Source of the DNA: an uncultured Porphyromonadaceae bacterium
Lineage (GTDB): Bacteria > Bacteroidota > Bacteroidia > Bacteroidales > Muribaculaceae
Assembly: GCA_900540205.1 (NCBI GenBank)
Contig: UQER01000009.1
Coordinates: forward strand, 1-64,000
Direction of reading: 5' to 3'
Length of the DNA stretch: 64,000 bases
Shown here: piece by piece, positions 1 through 8,958 of the stretch
How positions within the stretch are numbered: the stretch's first letter is position 1
Layout: the number at the start of each line of letters is the position of its first letter
Notes under the pieces: model-generated
What the model saw: the letters and a program-made list of their open reading frames with translations, nothing else
What the model was told of the DNA's origin: nothing
Database searches by the model: none
Position numbers and translations under genes: made by a program

Positions 1-19
1 GATTTTGCGTGTAAAAATA

Positions 20-58
20 GAGACTGCCTAACTTTGGTTGTTAGACAGTCTCTTTTTT
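20..58. terminator. Bidirectional intrinsic terminator
   Basis: A 13-bp stem (20-32 with 40-52, one C-A mismatch) closes a 7-nt loop and is followed by six T on the + strand, so it can stop a gene entering from the left. Read on the minus strand the stem is followed by TATTTTTA, so it can also end the patatin gene that stops at 77. Confidence 0.75.
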
Positions 59-76
59 GTGCCAGCGATGTTGGAA

Positions 77-2482
77 TCAGCGGAGGAATTTGGAGGCGGT
101 GAAATAGAGGCCGAAGGAGAGGCCGACGTTCCAGTTGCCTGAAGGGGAGGAGAGATAGTTGACGTAGCCGCAGACCGATGCGAAGGGGAGGTTGTAGACC
201 AGATCAAGCTCGGCCAGGAATTCAGGATCGGAAAACCAGTGTCCGTGGGCGGCCTCGCCGGTCGCGGTGGCCTCGATGCGGCGGAAAGGCATGAACGCGT
301 GGGCTGCCAGGCGCACCTGCGCCCGCTGCAGGGGGCGCCATATCGGGGTGACGCCGATGGCGGCGAAGGAGTTGGCGTGAAACGCCTTGTTGAACACGTT
401 GTCGAGCGATGAGAACGGGGAGAACGACGGGGCGTTGACCACCGATGCCAGGTAGGTGTTGAGCAGCCTGCGGTTGCTTACTAATACGTTGCAGCTTGCG
501 CCGAGCGAAAAAGTCTTGGTCAGCGGGAAGTAGCTTGCTGCCGCAACTTCGGCCTGAAACCAGTGCTGGCTGTGCGTGTAGCGCGGCAGTTCCTCCATCT
601 CTGATTCCCGGTGGCGGTAGTTGTAGCGGTGGTGATAGCGTCCGAAGGTCTGCATGGCGCACACGTCTATGCGCGTGCCTTCTGCAGGATAGCTTTGGTT
701 GTCAAGCGAATTGTACTCAAAATGTCCGATGGCCTGCCCCAGATTCATTTTGGTTGCCTCCTCGGTGGGTATCTCTGCCATAAGCAGTTCGCCTGAATAG
801 AATTTCTGCCGGTTCTGTCCCCCTCCGATGCCTATGCTGGCTTTAGCTCTGCGGCCAACGGCCCAGGCATAACTCAGGCGCGCGAACATGTCGTAGTTCG
901 ATATGAAAGCCGGTGAGTTGTCCTCGAAGAACAGACGGTCTGACTCGTAGTATTTCTGCCGGGACACCACGGCTTTGAATTCGAGAGCCGAGGGGATGTT
1001 GTTGGTTAGGTTCATCTGAATGTCGGCCTGTGCTGCCATGTAGCTCTGGCCTATCCACCCCATAAGGCGCGATGTCAACGACGAGAACGACATGCTGGAA
1101 TAGCTTGCCGAAACAAATATCATGGAGTTCACCGACGATGTGAGGTAGCCGCCTGCGCCGAGTGCGAAATTGTTCTTGACATCGGCGGTGAGGTCGAGGC
1201 TGAACAGCCCTGTCGAGGGGTTGTAGTGCGCCTGCGGAAAGAGGTTGCGGAGCTTGCCGGGAGTGAGGGCTCGGTAGTAGGCCAACCTGGCTTTCTCGAT
1301 GCCGAAGGTGTCGGCATGCTGTTTGGAGCGCATGAACAGCTGTGTGAGATATTCATTCTGTGCCGGTGTACCGCCGTGTACATGCACCGAGTCGAACCGC
1401 ACGTAGGGCGATGCCGATTTGAACACGTGGCGTTTCAGACGGCGTGTCTCGGCCGGTATGCGGGCTGTGACACGCGTGCGCACCGAGTCCATCATCTCCA
1501 TCGCCCGCTTGTAGCCAACGGCATAGATTTCGCGTGCCTTGGCAAAGTCGAGCAACGAGAACTGGCTCACATCCACATGGATGCGTATGCCCTCATGCGC
1601 GGGGAGGTCATAGTTGTTGTTCTGTATGATCATGTTTTCGAGTTGCGCCACTATGCCGTTCGACACAGGAGCGTCCTCCGAGTGCACATCCACACCGATC
1701 ATTATGGTGGGGGAGAAGTCCTGGCGCATCACGTCCACCGGAAAGTTGTCGTATATGCCGCCGTCGTAAAGCTCCACTCCGTTTATCTTTATCGGTGCGA
1801 AAACGGCTGGGAAGGTCATGGACGCGCGGATGGCATCGCTCAGCATACCGCTGCGGCACACCACCTTGTGCTTGTGTGTTACATCCGATGCCACGCAGCG
1901 GAAAGGCACAAACAGATTGTTGAAATTGCCGCCGCACTGGGCTGTATAGGCTGCGAAGAGGTCCATGAATGCGAAATTCATCGGGAGCGGAGAAATAAGG
2001 CTCGATGGCATGAGCCCCTGAGAGGCCGATGCCGTGGTGTCGCGCCGGCTCAGGTTCACATTCAGGTGGGCGAATGCCGGGGTGCGCGGCTGCTGCAGGA
2101 AATAGTAGGTGAGGTTGGGGTCGATCTGTCCCGTGGACCATGCCGCGAACCCATCGGACAGCAGTAACTCCATCATCTCCTCCGGAGTGTAGCCGCAGGC
2201 GTAGAGGCCGCCCACGATGGCGCCCATCGATGTGCCGGCAACGAAGTCGATAGGGATGTTATTGTCCTCCAGCGCCTTGATTACGCCGATGTGGGCAATC
2301 CCCTTGGCGCCTCCTCCACTCAGCACCAGTCCCACCGACTGGCTCGATGAGAATGCGGCCGAATCGGTCGGCACGGCCTGGCTTTCCACGCCGGAATTGG
2401 GCGGAGCCACTTCTCCGCGCGATGCGTACGGCACGAGCACCAGCCCTGCGGCCGCTATGATTCCACGAATTAAATCCCTCAT
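77..2482 (-). CDS. Patatin-like phospholipase with C-terminal outer-membrane barrel
   Basis: 801 aa. A signal peptide is followed by a patatin domain. The oxyanion motif GGGAKG is at residues 56-61, the nucleophile elbow GTSMG at 83-87 (Ser85), and the dyad Asp in DGG at 240-242. A POTRA-like stretch lies near residues 350-400, and the second half is rich in alternating beta segments as in BamA/surface-antigen barrels. This domain order is that of the PlpD/type Vd autotransporter class, here with the phospholipase on the N-terminal side of its own barrel. The likely role is lipid hydrolysis at or outside the outer membrane; the substrate cannot be read from sequence. It is a single gene ending at a bidirectional terminator. 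Confidence 0.88.
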   Translation of the reverse strand: MRDLIRGIIAAAGLVLVPYASRGEVAPPNSGVESQAVPTDSAAFSSSQSVGLVLSGGGAKGIAHIGVIKALEDNNIPIDFVAGTSMGAIVGGLYACGYTPEEMMELLLSDGFAAWSTGQIDPNLTYYFLQQPRTPAFAHLNVNLSRRDTTASASQGLMPSSLISPLPMNFAFMDLFAAYTAQCGGNFNNLFVPFRCVASDVTHKHKVVCRSGMLSDAIRASMTFPAVFAPIKINGVELYDGGIYDNFPVDVMRQDFSPTIMIGVDVHSEDAPVSNGIVAQLENMIIQNNNYDLPAHEGIRIHVDVSQFSLLDFAKAREIYAVGYKRAMEMMDSVRTRVTARIPAETRRLKRHVFKSASPYVRFDSVHVHGGTPAQNEYLTQLFMRSKQHADTFGIEKARLAYYRALTPGKLRNLFPQAHYNPSTGLFSLDLTADVKNNFALGAGGYLTSSVNSMIFVSASYSSMSFSSLTSRLMGWIGQSYMAAQADIQMNLTNNIPSALEFKAVVSRQKYYESDRLFFEDNSPAFISNYDMFARLSYAWAVGRRAKASIGIGGGQNRQKFYSGELLMAEIPTEEATKMNLGQAIGHFEYNSLDNQSYPAEGTRIDVCAMQTFGRYHHRYNYRHRESEMEELPRYTHSQHWFQAEVAAASYFPLTKTFSLGASCNVLVSNRRLLNTYLASVVNAPSFSPFSSLDNVFNKAFHANSFAAIGVTPIWRPLQRAQVRLAAHAFMPFRRIEATATGEAAHGHWFSDPEFLAELDLVYNLPFASVCGYVNYLSSPSGNWNVGLSFGLYFTASKFLR

Positions 2483-2822
2483 TTATTGTAAGCGATAATA
2501 TGATGCGGTTTACGGATTGCGGCCAATTCAAATGGCCACTTTCAATATGAACAATCGAGCCGCTTCCACGGTTCGGCGCATCGGCAATCGCCTGCCATGC
2601 ACCGTTCGACAAAATTACTAAATAATTATCTCTGAATTTTGATTTGCCCCAAATTCCTTCGCCGGGAGGAAGAAAATAATGCGATTTGGTTGTGGAATGT
2701 GTAAAATTGGTTAAATTTGCAGTATTGATAGTCTGAGGTACACAAGATTCAATCATATAGCCGCACTTAATCTTCAAAATATACCGCTACTAAATTTTAA
2801 TCAAATATCTATACTTACAGTT
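2483..2822. other. Divergent intergenic region, 340 bp
   Basis: It separates the minus-strand patatin gene from the plus-strand DUF805 gene. A -7 box for the DUF805 gene is visible. A weak TAATTTTG on the minus strand (2610-2617) could serve the patatin gene but has no -33 partner. I see no RNA gene or convincing ORF. Confidence 0.5.
2685..2719 (+). promoter_or_regulatory. Bacteroidetes-type promoter for the DUF805 gene
   Basis: TAAATTTG at 2712-2719 matches the Bacteroides -7 consensus TAnnTTTG. A TTTG at 2685-2688 can serve as the -33 element, although the 23-bp spacer is slightly longer than the usual 19-21. The predicted leader is about 100 nt. Confidence 0.5.
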
Positions 2823-3236
2823 ATGGAGCAATTTCAAAATCAAGGCTGCGGAAACCAGGCCGGTTTCCCCAACGTGCCTCCTACACCCTACATGGGTTTT
2901 GTAGATGCCATTAAAGTTTGTTTCAACAAGTATGCCACATTCACAGGCCGCGCAAGCCGTGCCGAATACTGGTGGTGGGTGCTGTTCACATTCGTCGTAG
3001 GCGCTTTGTGCAGCATGTTCGGCCATGTAGGCCAGTACGTCAGCGGAGTTGCCTCTCTGGCGTTCCTCGTTCCGTCGCTGGCAGTGGCATGGCGCCGTAT
3101 GCACGACATAGGCAAGGGCGGCGGCTGGTACTTCATTCTGTTCATCCCCATCGTGGGCTGGATTCTGTGGATCGTATGGTGCTGCAAGCCCTCCGAACCG
3201 TGCCCCAACCGTTTCGGTGATGTTCCTGCCTGCTGA
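2823..3236 (+). CDS. DUF805 family small inner-membrane protein
   Basis: 137 aa. A Gly/Asn/Pro-rich cytoplasmic start is followed by the family signature region (FTGRASRAEYWWW, about residues 40-52), two to three hydrophobic segments, and the RRMHDIGKGGGWYF motif near residues 91-104. These are the standard landmarks of DUF805 (E. coli YhaH/YhaI-like) proteins. Function of the family is unknown. It has its own promoter and converges on birA with only 16 bp between stop codons. Confidence 0.88.
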   Translation: MEQFQNQGCGNQAGFPNVPPTPYMGFVDAIKVCFNKYATFTGRASRAEYWWWVLFTFVVGALCSMFGHVGQYVSGVASLAFLVPSLAVAWRRMHDIGKGGGWYFILFIPIVGWILWIVWCCKPSEPCPNRFGDVPAC

Positions 3237-3252
3237 TTTGTGCAAGCTGGAA

Positions 3253-3993
3253 TTATAGAACGAATGCCACTTCCTTGAACAGGAATGTGCGGGATTCCGC
3301 CCCCGGCGAAGTCAACAGCGAAAGTTGGCCGCCGGGGGCAACTTTTTCAATAATGGCTTCAAAACGGGTTCCGTCGGGGAGTGCGAATGTGTGCGGCTTG
3401 CCGTCGGCACGCCACAGGCGCCTGTGATATTCGGTATGCACTGCATCGGCATCTGCCACAGGGAATGCCCCGGCAATGCGGCTGCATATTCCGGAAAGCA
3501 GAGGCGGGAGTGAAAATTCCTTGTGGGCGAGCATGGCCAGCGATACGGGGTTGGGGGCGTCGGATTCAAATACGGTCTGGTTGACGTTCAGGCCGATGCC
3601 GGCGATGGTGTGCCCGATGCCGCTGCCGGTAAGAGTGTGCTCTATGAGGATGCCGGCAATCTTATGGTCGTCCACATAGATGTCGTTGGGCCATTTCACT
3701 TTTATGCGGTCGGATGCCACGGCTTCTGCTAGGGCATGCTCCACGGCTTCCACGACTGCGAGCGCCACGATTTCGGATATGAGGAACTGCCCGGCGGGGC
3801 TCACTCCCTCGGGGTGCAGAAAAAGCGAGAATGTGAGATTCTTTCCGGGCGCCGCTTCCCAGCTGTTTCCGCGCTGGCCGCGTCCGGCAGTCTGGTTGTG
3901 CGTCACAACCACAGTGCCGTGGGAGAGTTCCGCGGCATGTTGCTTGGCCCATGTGTTGGTCGATGGGGTTCGGTCAAGTTCCTTTATGGTCAT
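3253..3993 (-). CDS. birA: Biotin--[acetyl-CoA-carboxylase] ligase
   Basis: 246 aa. It activates biotin to biotinyl-AMP and transfers it to the lysine of biotin carboxyl carrier proteins. The ligase signature GRGQRGNSW (37-45) and KWPND (100-104) are intact and followed by KIAGILIE. There is no N-terminal helix-turn-helix, so this is the monofunctional class and not the E. coli-type repressor. It lies 21 bp downstream of tsaE on the same strand and is probably co-transcribed. Confidence 0.95.
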   Translation of the reverse strand: MTIKELDRTPSTNTWAKQHAAELSHGTVVVTHNQTAGRGQRGNSWEAAPGKNLTFSLFLHPEGVSPAGQFLISEIVALAVVEAVEHALAEAVASDRIKVKWPNDIYVDDHKIAGILIEHTLTGSGIGHTIAGIGLNVNQTVFESDAPNPVSLAMLAHKEFSLPPLLSGICSRIAGAFPVADADAVHTEYHRRLWRADGKPHTFALPDGTRFEAIIEKVAPGGQLSLLTSPGAESRTFLFKEVAFVL

Positions 3994-4014
3994 TCCTGCT
4001 CGTGGGGTTTATGG

Positions 4015-4467
4015 TCACGCCTGTGCGTCGGAGGGCTTTTCGATTGTGAGGGTGCGCGACATGTCGGGGTTGATGGTAATATTCACCCGCACAGTGTCGT
4101 CGGGCAGAAGCGGCTCGATGCGTTCGGGCCATTCCAGCAGGCACAGGGCGCCGGAGTCGAAATAATCCTCCACGCCGATTTCAAGCGCTTCCTCCACCGA
4201 TTCGAGCCGGTAGAGGTCGAAGTGATAGATGAGTTCGGCGGTGGTGTCCGAGCGGTATTCGTTGATGATGGAGAACGAGGGGGAGTTGGCCAGGTCCTCC
4301 TCCACGCCGAGAGCACGGCTAAGCTCGCGGATGAATGTTGTTTTTCCGGCTCCCATCTCGCCGTAGAAGGCATAGACGGTTTCATCGCCCATGAGGGCGG
4401 CGAATTCTTTGGCGGCTGCGGGGAGGGCGGCGGTGTCGGGTATGTTGATGGTTGTTTTCGCTGACAT
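4015..4467 (-). CDS. tsaE: tRNA threonylcarbamoyladenosine biosynthesis ATPase TsaE
   Basis: 150 aa, the usual size. Walker A GEMGAGKTT is at residues 36-44. It is followed by the switch region SFSIINEY, the family motif YHFDLYRL and LLEWPERI. TsaE is the P-loop ATPase that works with TsaB/TsaD to make t6A37 in ANN-decoding tRNAs. It sits between porX (43 bp upstream) and birA, all on the minus strand, so it may be read from the porX promoter. Confidence 0.95.
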   Translation of the reverse strand: MSAKTTINIPDTAALPAAAKEFAALMGDETVYAFYGEMGAGKTTFIRELSRALGVEEDLANSPSFSIINEYRSDTTAELIYHFDLYRLESVEEALEIGVEDYFDSGALCLLEWPERIEPLLPDDTVRVNITINPDMSRTLTIEKPSDAQA

Positions 4468-4510
4468 AACTGAGTGGTTGTGGGTATATATGAGTTGAGG
4501 AAAAATCTGT

Positions 4511-6088
4511 TTATGATTTCGGTGTAAGAGTTACCAGCGGTATCAGCATCTCCTCCAGCGAGATGCCTCCGTGCTGGAATGTGCCGGTGTAATACTGCAC
4601 GTAGTAATTGTAGTTGTTGGGGTAGGCGAAGAAGTCGTTGTTTCCGGCAAAGATATAGGCCGAACTGATGTTTGGCGCAGGCAGGCCGAACGCCTCCGGT
4701 TTCTTTATTTCGTAGACCTGGCGGTTGTTGTAGGCGAGGTTTTTCCCCACCTTGTAGCGCAGGTTGGTGTTGGTGTTCTTGTCGCCAACCACTTTCACCG
4801 GGTTGTCCACTCGGATTGTGCCGTGGTCGGTGGTGACAATCACCTTCGCGCCCGATTCGGCTATGCGGCGGAACAGCTCGAGCGCCGACGAATGGCGGAA
4901 CCACGATTCGGCCAGCGAGCGGTATGCAGCGTCGGAGCCGGCCAGTTCACGGATCATGCGGCTTTCGGTGCGGGCATGCGAGAGCATGTCGATGAAATTA
5001 AGCACGATTATGTTCAGGTCGTTGTTGGCGAGGTTGGAGAATTCGCGCAGCAGTTTTTCGCCTCCTGCCGAGTCGTTGATTTTGTTGTAGGAGAAGCGGC
5101 AGTTGCGGCGGTAACGCTTGAACAGTGTTTCCACCAGTTCGCTCTCGTTGAGGTTCTTCCCCTCCTCCTCGTCCTCGTCGACCCACAGGTGCGGGAACAT
5201 CCGGGCAATGTCAATAGGCATCAGTCCGGAAAATATGGCGTTACGGGCATACTGCGTGGCGGTGGGGAGGATGGACGTGTAAAGGCTTTCGTCGAAGGTG
5301 AAGAATTCTGCCAGCATCGGTTTCACCGACAGCCAGAGGTCGAGGCGGAAATTGTCGATGAGAACAAAAAACACCTTTTCGCCTGCATCGAGCAGCGGCA
5401 TCACCTTTTTGGGAAATACCTCGGGACTCATCAGCGGACGGTCGGCGGCGTCGGCCTTAGCGGCGCCTTTCAGCGACGGGATGGATTCCACCCAGTCCTC
5501 GTAGTTGCGCCGCACGAATTTGAAGAATGCGGCGTCGGCCTCGGCTTTCTGCATTTTCAGCATGTCGGCCATGTTCGAGTCGGCCGATGCCAGGCGCAGT
5601 TCCCATGCCACGAGCTTTTCGTATAGGGTATAGTAACTGTCGATGTCGGCTGCGCTGTTTATGAGCATCCCCAGATGGCCGAACTCCTGCTGGTAGCTGG
5701 ATGTGGCTGTCTGCGACACAAGTTTCTCGCTGTGCAGGTTCTTCTTGATCGACATGAGAATCTGGTTGGGGTTCACGGGCTTTATCAGGTAGTCGGCAAT
5801 GTTGTTGCCCACGGCCTGGTCCATGATGTTTTCCTCCTCGCTCTTGGTAATCATGATTACAGGGGTCTGCGGCGACATCTCCTTGATGCGCTGGAGAGTT
5901 TCCAGTCCGGTGAGGCCCGGCATGTTTTCGTCCAGTATCACCAGGTCGAAGTGTCGCGATGCCACCAGTTCGAGGGCATCGTGGCCGTTGTTCACCGTCA
6001 CGGGGTCATAGCCCTTGCTGCGGAGAAACATTATGTGGGGTTTCAGCAGGTCGATTTCATCGTCGGCCCAGAGTATCGAGTTGTTCAA
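4511..6088 (-). CDS. porX: T9SS response regulator PorX (receiver + PglZ domain)
   Basis: 525 aa. The N-terminal CheY-like receiver has the acidic pair at 9-10, phospho-acceptor Asp53, Thr81 and Lys103. The C-terminal two-thirds (about 200-525) is a PglZ/alkaline-phosphatase-fold domain; metal-binding-type motifs FVLIDNFRLD and VIVTTDHGTIRV are visible. This receiver-PglZ fusion is the hallmark of PorX, the regulator that links the PorY sensor to sigma factor SigP and T9SS expression in Porphyromonas. No porY is present in the window. A -7 box and 19-bp tandem repeats lie just upstream. Confidence 0.93.
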   Translation of the reverse strand: MNNSILWADDEIDLLKPHIMFLRSKGYDPVTVNNGHDALELVASRHFDLVILDENMPGLTGLETLQRIKEMSPQTPVIMITKSEEENIMDQAVGNNIADYLIKPVNPNQILMSIKKNLHSEKLVSQTATSSYQQEFGHLGMLINSAADIDSYYTLYEKLVAWELRLASADSNMADMLKMQKAEADAAFFKFVRRNYEDWVESIPSLKGAAKADAADRPLMSPEVFPKKVMPLLDAGEKVFFVLIDNFRLDLWLSVKPMLAEFFTFDESLYTSILPTATQYARNAIFSGLMPIDIARMFPHLWVDEDEEEGKNLNESELVETLFKRYRRNCRFSYNKINDSAGGEKLLREFSNLANNDLNIIVLNFIDMLSHARTESRMIRELAGSDAAYRSLAESWFRHSSALELFRRIAESGAKVIVTTDHGTIRVDNPVKVVGDKNTNTNLRYKVGKNLAYNNRQVYEIKKPEAFGLPAPNISSAYIFAGNNDFFAYPNNYNYYVQYYTGTFQHGGISLEEMLIPLVTLTPKS

Positions 6089-6114
6089 TGTATGGCAATT
6101 TTTGTTGATTCAAG

Positions 6115-6122
6115 CAAAGATA
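6115..6122 (-). promoter_or_regulatory. -7 box in front of porX
   Basis: TATCTTTG on the minus strand matches TAnnTTTG and lies 27 bp upstream of the porX start. No TTTG stands at the right -33 distance. Instead the region upstream is occupied by two 19-bp tandem repeats (6132-6169). Confidence 0.5.
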
Positions 6123-6131
6123 GTGATTTTC

Positions 6132-6169
6132 GCCGACTATGGGAAATAAAGCCGACTATGGAACATAAA
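6132..6169. repeat. Two 19-bp tandem repeats upstream of porX
   Basis: Units 6132-6150 and 6151-6169 both begin GCCGACTATGG and differ at two positions. They cover roughly -20 to -57 relative to the start predicted from the porX -7 box. They also abut the terminator of the gene that ends at 6235. Confidence 0.7.
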
Positions 6170-6210
6170 AAAGCAGGACGGCGCGCCTGCAGTTGCGGCG
6201 CGCCGTCCTG
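6163..6210 (-). terminator. Strong intrinsic terminator for the T9SS substrate gene
   Basis: A perfect 14-bp GC-rich stem (6174-6187 with 6197-6210) with a 9-nt loop is followed on the minus strand by CTTTTTTATG. It lies just downstream of the stop at 6235. Confidence 0.9.
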
Positions 6211-6234
6211 TAAATCAGATTATGTCCGGGTGTA

Positions 6235-8622
6235 TCAGCGGGCGAATTTAAGCGTTGCTGTTCCCTGCGGAGTGATGGCTTTCGCCATGTAGAATCCGGC
6301 GGGGAGTGCTGTTATGTCGGCCTGAGAGGCGTTGGTGGAGAGCATCATGCGGCCGCTGAGGTCGTAGACTGCGATGGTTTCGGCTCCGCCTTCAACCACA
6401 ATCATGCCGTCAACCACCTTGATGGCTTTGCTGCCGGATACATTTGCCAGGACATCCTCGATGCCGCTTGTGGCAGCCTCAACGTCGCCGTAGAAGCCGA
6501 GATTGTCGAGGATAAGGGCTTCGCCGCCTTTGGTGCGGATGTTGAACGCCACATAGATTTCCTTCCCTTCGTAGGGTGAGAGGTCGATGCCGCGTGTCTG
6601 CGGATAGACTGACTCGTTGCTGATTTCGGCAACACCGGTATAATCATACCATTTGTCGTCTCCGGTGGATACCTTCACGTCATATTTTTCGCGGTATCTC
6701 TCGTTGATGGAGTTGGAATTCCACATGAAATGGGCATTTTTGCCGGTGACTTTCACCTTGGGCATTACAATGAAGCGGTCTGCGCTGGTGTCGTCGGTGA
6801 ACCATGTAGCGGCGGCAAGGGCATGGTTGCCAAGCAGATAGTGCTCGAGGTTGAAGATTCCGAAGCCGTCCTCGTTAAATTCGGCGCCGGCGTCGGGGTG
6901 CAATGTGGCGCTGTCCTCCACGCGATAGGTGAATTCGGCGGGGAGTTTGGCATCCTCCATGTCCCAGAGCATCACTGCATCGGTGAGGTAGTTCACGGTG
7001 CCTTCCACAACGTTGTTGCCCGTGTTGTTGTCCTCGTCGCACACAATCTCCACTTTGTAGGTGTGGGCGCCTGCTGTCATGCCGGCCAGGGCGTCGGTCA
7101 TTGTGATCTTGCGGATTTCCTGTTTTGTAATCGCGAGCGGTTCGGATTTCACTTTCGTTCCGTCGAGGTAGACGTTGACTGTGGCATCAGCATCGATGAT
7201 GCCCACGTTGCGTACGGTGAATTCCACATCCTTCTTGTTGGCTTCGCGCAGATATGCGCCGGGTGCGGTCACGTCGGTTATCATCAGGTCAAGCGAGGTG
7301 TTGTCGATTTTTTCAATCGAGAGGTCGTCGATTACGAGCCAGTTTTCGTTGGCATCGCTGAAGCAGTAGAAGCCGAAATAAATCTTGCCGGACTGCTTGA
7401 GTTCGAACACATTGATTGATTCAAGATAATGTTCGTTCGTAGCGGGGTTATATTCCACAAGCACGTTGGTCATTGCTTCGGGTGTGGGGGCGTTGCCGTA
7501 GCATACGCGCAGGCGTTCCGGATGGTTCTCAGTGGCAGAATACCAGAATTTGAGTACATACCAGCCGGTCTCCATCGTTATGGGCTCAAGGAAGAACCAG
7601 TCGTCGCCGGCATTATTCTTGTTGTAGTTATAGCCCATGCATGCGTCGCCGGTACGGGAGAAATGCATGAAGAAATCGTTGATGGCTATGTGCCAGTAGC
7701 CGTCGTCGTTGTTGAGGTTCGCGTAGCTGAAGCCCGATGTGTCCTCGTCAGGTTCGAAGCCCATGAAATAGGGCACGGCTGCCGGAGCGACGTGGCGTAC
7801 ATTGGCTGTGGCGGCGTCGTTGGACGGAACGATATCGTCGGGATGGATGGTCCATGCCTTTACGGTGTACTTTCCACGCGGTGTGGAGAGGTCGGCCTTT
7901 GCAGTGAAGGTGTATTCGGCTGTGGCGCCTTTGGCGAGCGGCTGGTTTACGGTTTCGATCACCGGTTCGCCGTCGTCAACCGAGAATGCCACCTGGTAGC
8001 TGTCAACGTCCACCAGGCCGTCGTTGGCGATTTTTACTTTCACAGTTTCCTGCGAAAGGGCTTCGCCTGTGACGGGTGTCACGATCTCGGTCACACGAAG
8101 GTCCACGGGATTGTTGACCTGAGTCACCTTCATGTTGCAGAGGTACAGGCGATAGCGGTCGGCGGGGGTAACGGCGTGGAAGCCGATGTGAAGATTGCCG
8201 GCAGGTGCATCGACAAGGAAGAATCCGCCCTGACGTTCTGCTGGAATGCTTTCGTGCGATTTGCCCATGGTGGTCATCGCGGCAACCGATTGTGCGGAAC
8301 CGTACCACACTTCTATTGCCTCTTTGTAGGAACTTCCGTACACTTCGTAGCTTACCATATAGCTTCCGGCTTCGGCAATGTTTATGGCCGGTGAGATGAG
8401 CCAGTCGTTGGCGGCATTTTTGCTGTTGTACTGATAATAAACGTGGGAGGGATCTCCGTCGGGGTTGAACTGCCATTTGGAGCCATCTTCGTTGGCGTCT
8501 ACTTCAAGCCAGCGGCCAAAGTCTTCGGCGGTTGCGAACGTTTCTGAGAACAAAGGTTCTGCCGCGGACAGAGATCCTGCCGAGAGGAGGGCTGCTGCCA
8601 CAAGGGTAAAGATTTTTCTCAT
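6235..8622 (-). CDS. Secreted multi-domain protein with T9SS type A sorting domain
   Basis: 795 aa. A Sec signal peptide (cleavage near LSA/AEP) is followed by repeated beta-sandwich modules. Three have the look of choice-of-anchor J/MAM-like jelly rolls (FSETFATAEDF..., MGFEPDEDTSGF..., MWDMEDAKLPAEF...), with CARDB-like linkers (VEFTVRNVGIIDADATVNVYL) between them. The last ~70 residues have the T9SS type A pattern: VYDLSGRMML, a turn, then LPAGFYMAKAI and a basic end KFAR. The protein should cross the outer membrane by the T9SS whose components lie elsewhere in the window. Binding partner unknown. Confidence 0.85.
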   Translation of the reverse strand: MRKIFTLVAAALLSAGSLSAAEPLFSETFATAEDFGRWLEVDANEDGSKWQFNPDGDPSHVYYQYNSKNAANDWLISPAINIAEAGSYMVSYEVYGSSYKEAIEVWYGSAQSVAAMTTMGKSHESIPAERQGGFFLVDAPAGNLHIGFHAVTPADRYRLYLCNMKVTQVNNPVDLRVTEIVTPVTGEALSQETVKVKIANDGLVDVDSYQVAFSVDDGEPVIETVNQPLAKGATAEYTFTAKADLSTPRGKYTVKAWTIHPDDIVPSNDAATANVRHVAPAAVPYFMGFEPDEDTSGFSYANLNNDDGYWHIAINDFFMHFSRTGDACMGYNYNKNNAGDDWFFLEPITMETGWYVLKFWYSATENHPERLRVCYGNAPTPEAMTNVLVEYNPATNEHYLESINVFELKQSGKIYFGFYCFSDANENWLVIDDLSIEKIDNTSLDLMITDVTAPGAYLREANKKDVEFTVRNVGIIDADATVNVYLDGTKVKSEPLAITKQEIRKITMTDALAGMTAGAHTYKVEIVCDEDNNTGNNVVEGTVNYLTDAVMLWDMEDAKLPAEFTYRVEDSATLHPDAGAEFNEDGFGIFNLEHYLLGNHALAAATWFTDDTSADRFIVMPKVKVTGKNAHFMWNSNSINERYREKYDVKVSTGDDKWYDYTGVAEISNESVYPQTRGIDLSPYEGKEIYVAFNIRTKGGEALILDNLGFYGDVEAATSGIEDVLANVSGSKAIKVVDGMIVVEGGAETIAVYDLSGRMMLSTNASQADITALPAGFYMAKAITPQGTATLKFAR

Positions 8623-8958
8623 AAATGTAATAATGGTTTGTTGAGATAAAAAATGATTCGTTTAATCGAATCTGTGGATTTTGAAATTAATTAAACCGGC
8701 GTGATTAATCTTGCGCATAAAAATACTTCTTGAAAAAATATCCTTGATGAATATTTTTTCATTTTGGGAGTTTTTTAGAAATCGGGGACAAAAAAACGAC
8801 TAAACTGCCAACGTTGGAGGCGGATTTGAGGTATATTAATGCAAATATTCAAATATGTCCCGGCATATGCTTGCTGACCGCCGAAGGGGTCTTCCCTTCA
8901 GGCGGCATTATCGGTGACTGTGTCTGCATGCAGTGGCAGATGCCGACAGGCGATGGGG
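8623..8958. other. Intergenic region, 336 bp
   Basis: It lies between two minus-strand genes, so it must hold the end of porW and the promoter of the T9SS substrate gene. A stem-loop at 8878-8905 could lie in the porW 3' region but lacks a T-run. No clear TAnnTTTG box was found for the downstream gene. Confidence 0.4.

Noticed and set aside
1226..2167. 313-codon open frame antisense to the patatin gene
   Set aside because: It mirrors the codon structure of the minus-strand gene, has no family motif, and is Cys/His/Val-rich as expected for a reverse shadow.
8878..8905. Stem-loop downstream of porW considered as an intrinsic terminator
   Set aside because: No T-run follows on the minus strand; it may only be an RNA 3' structure.
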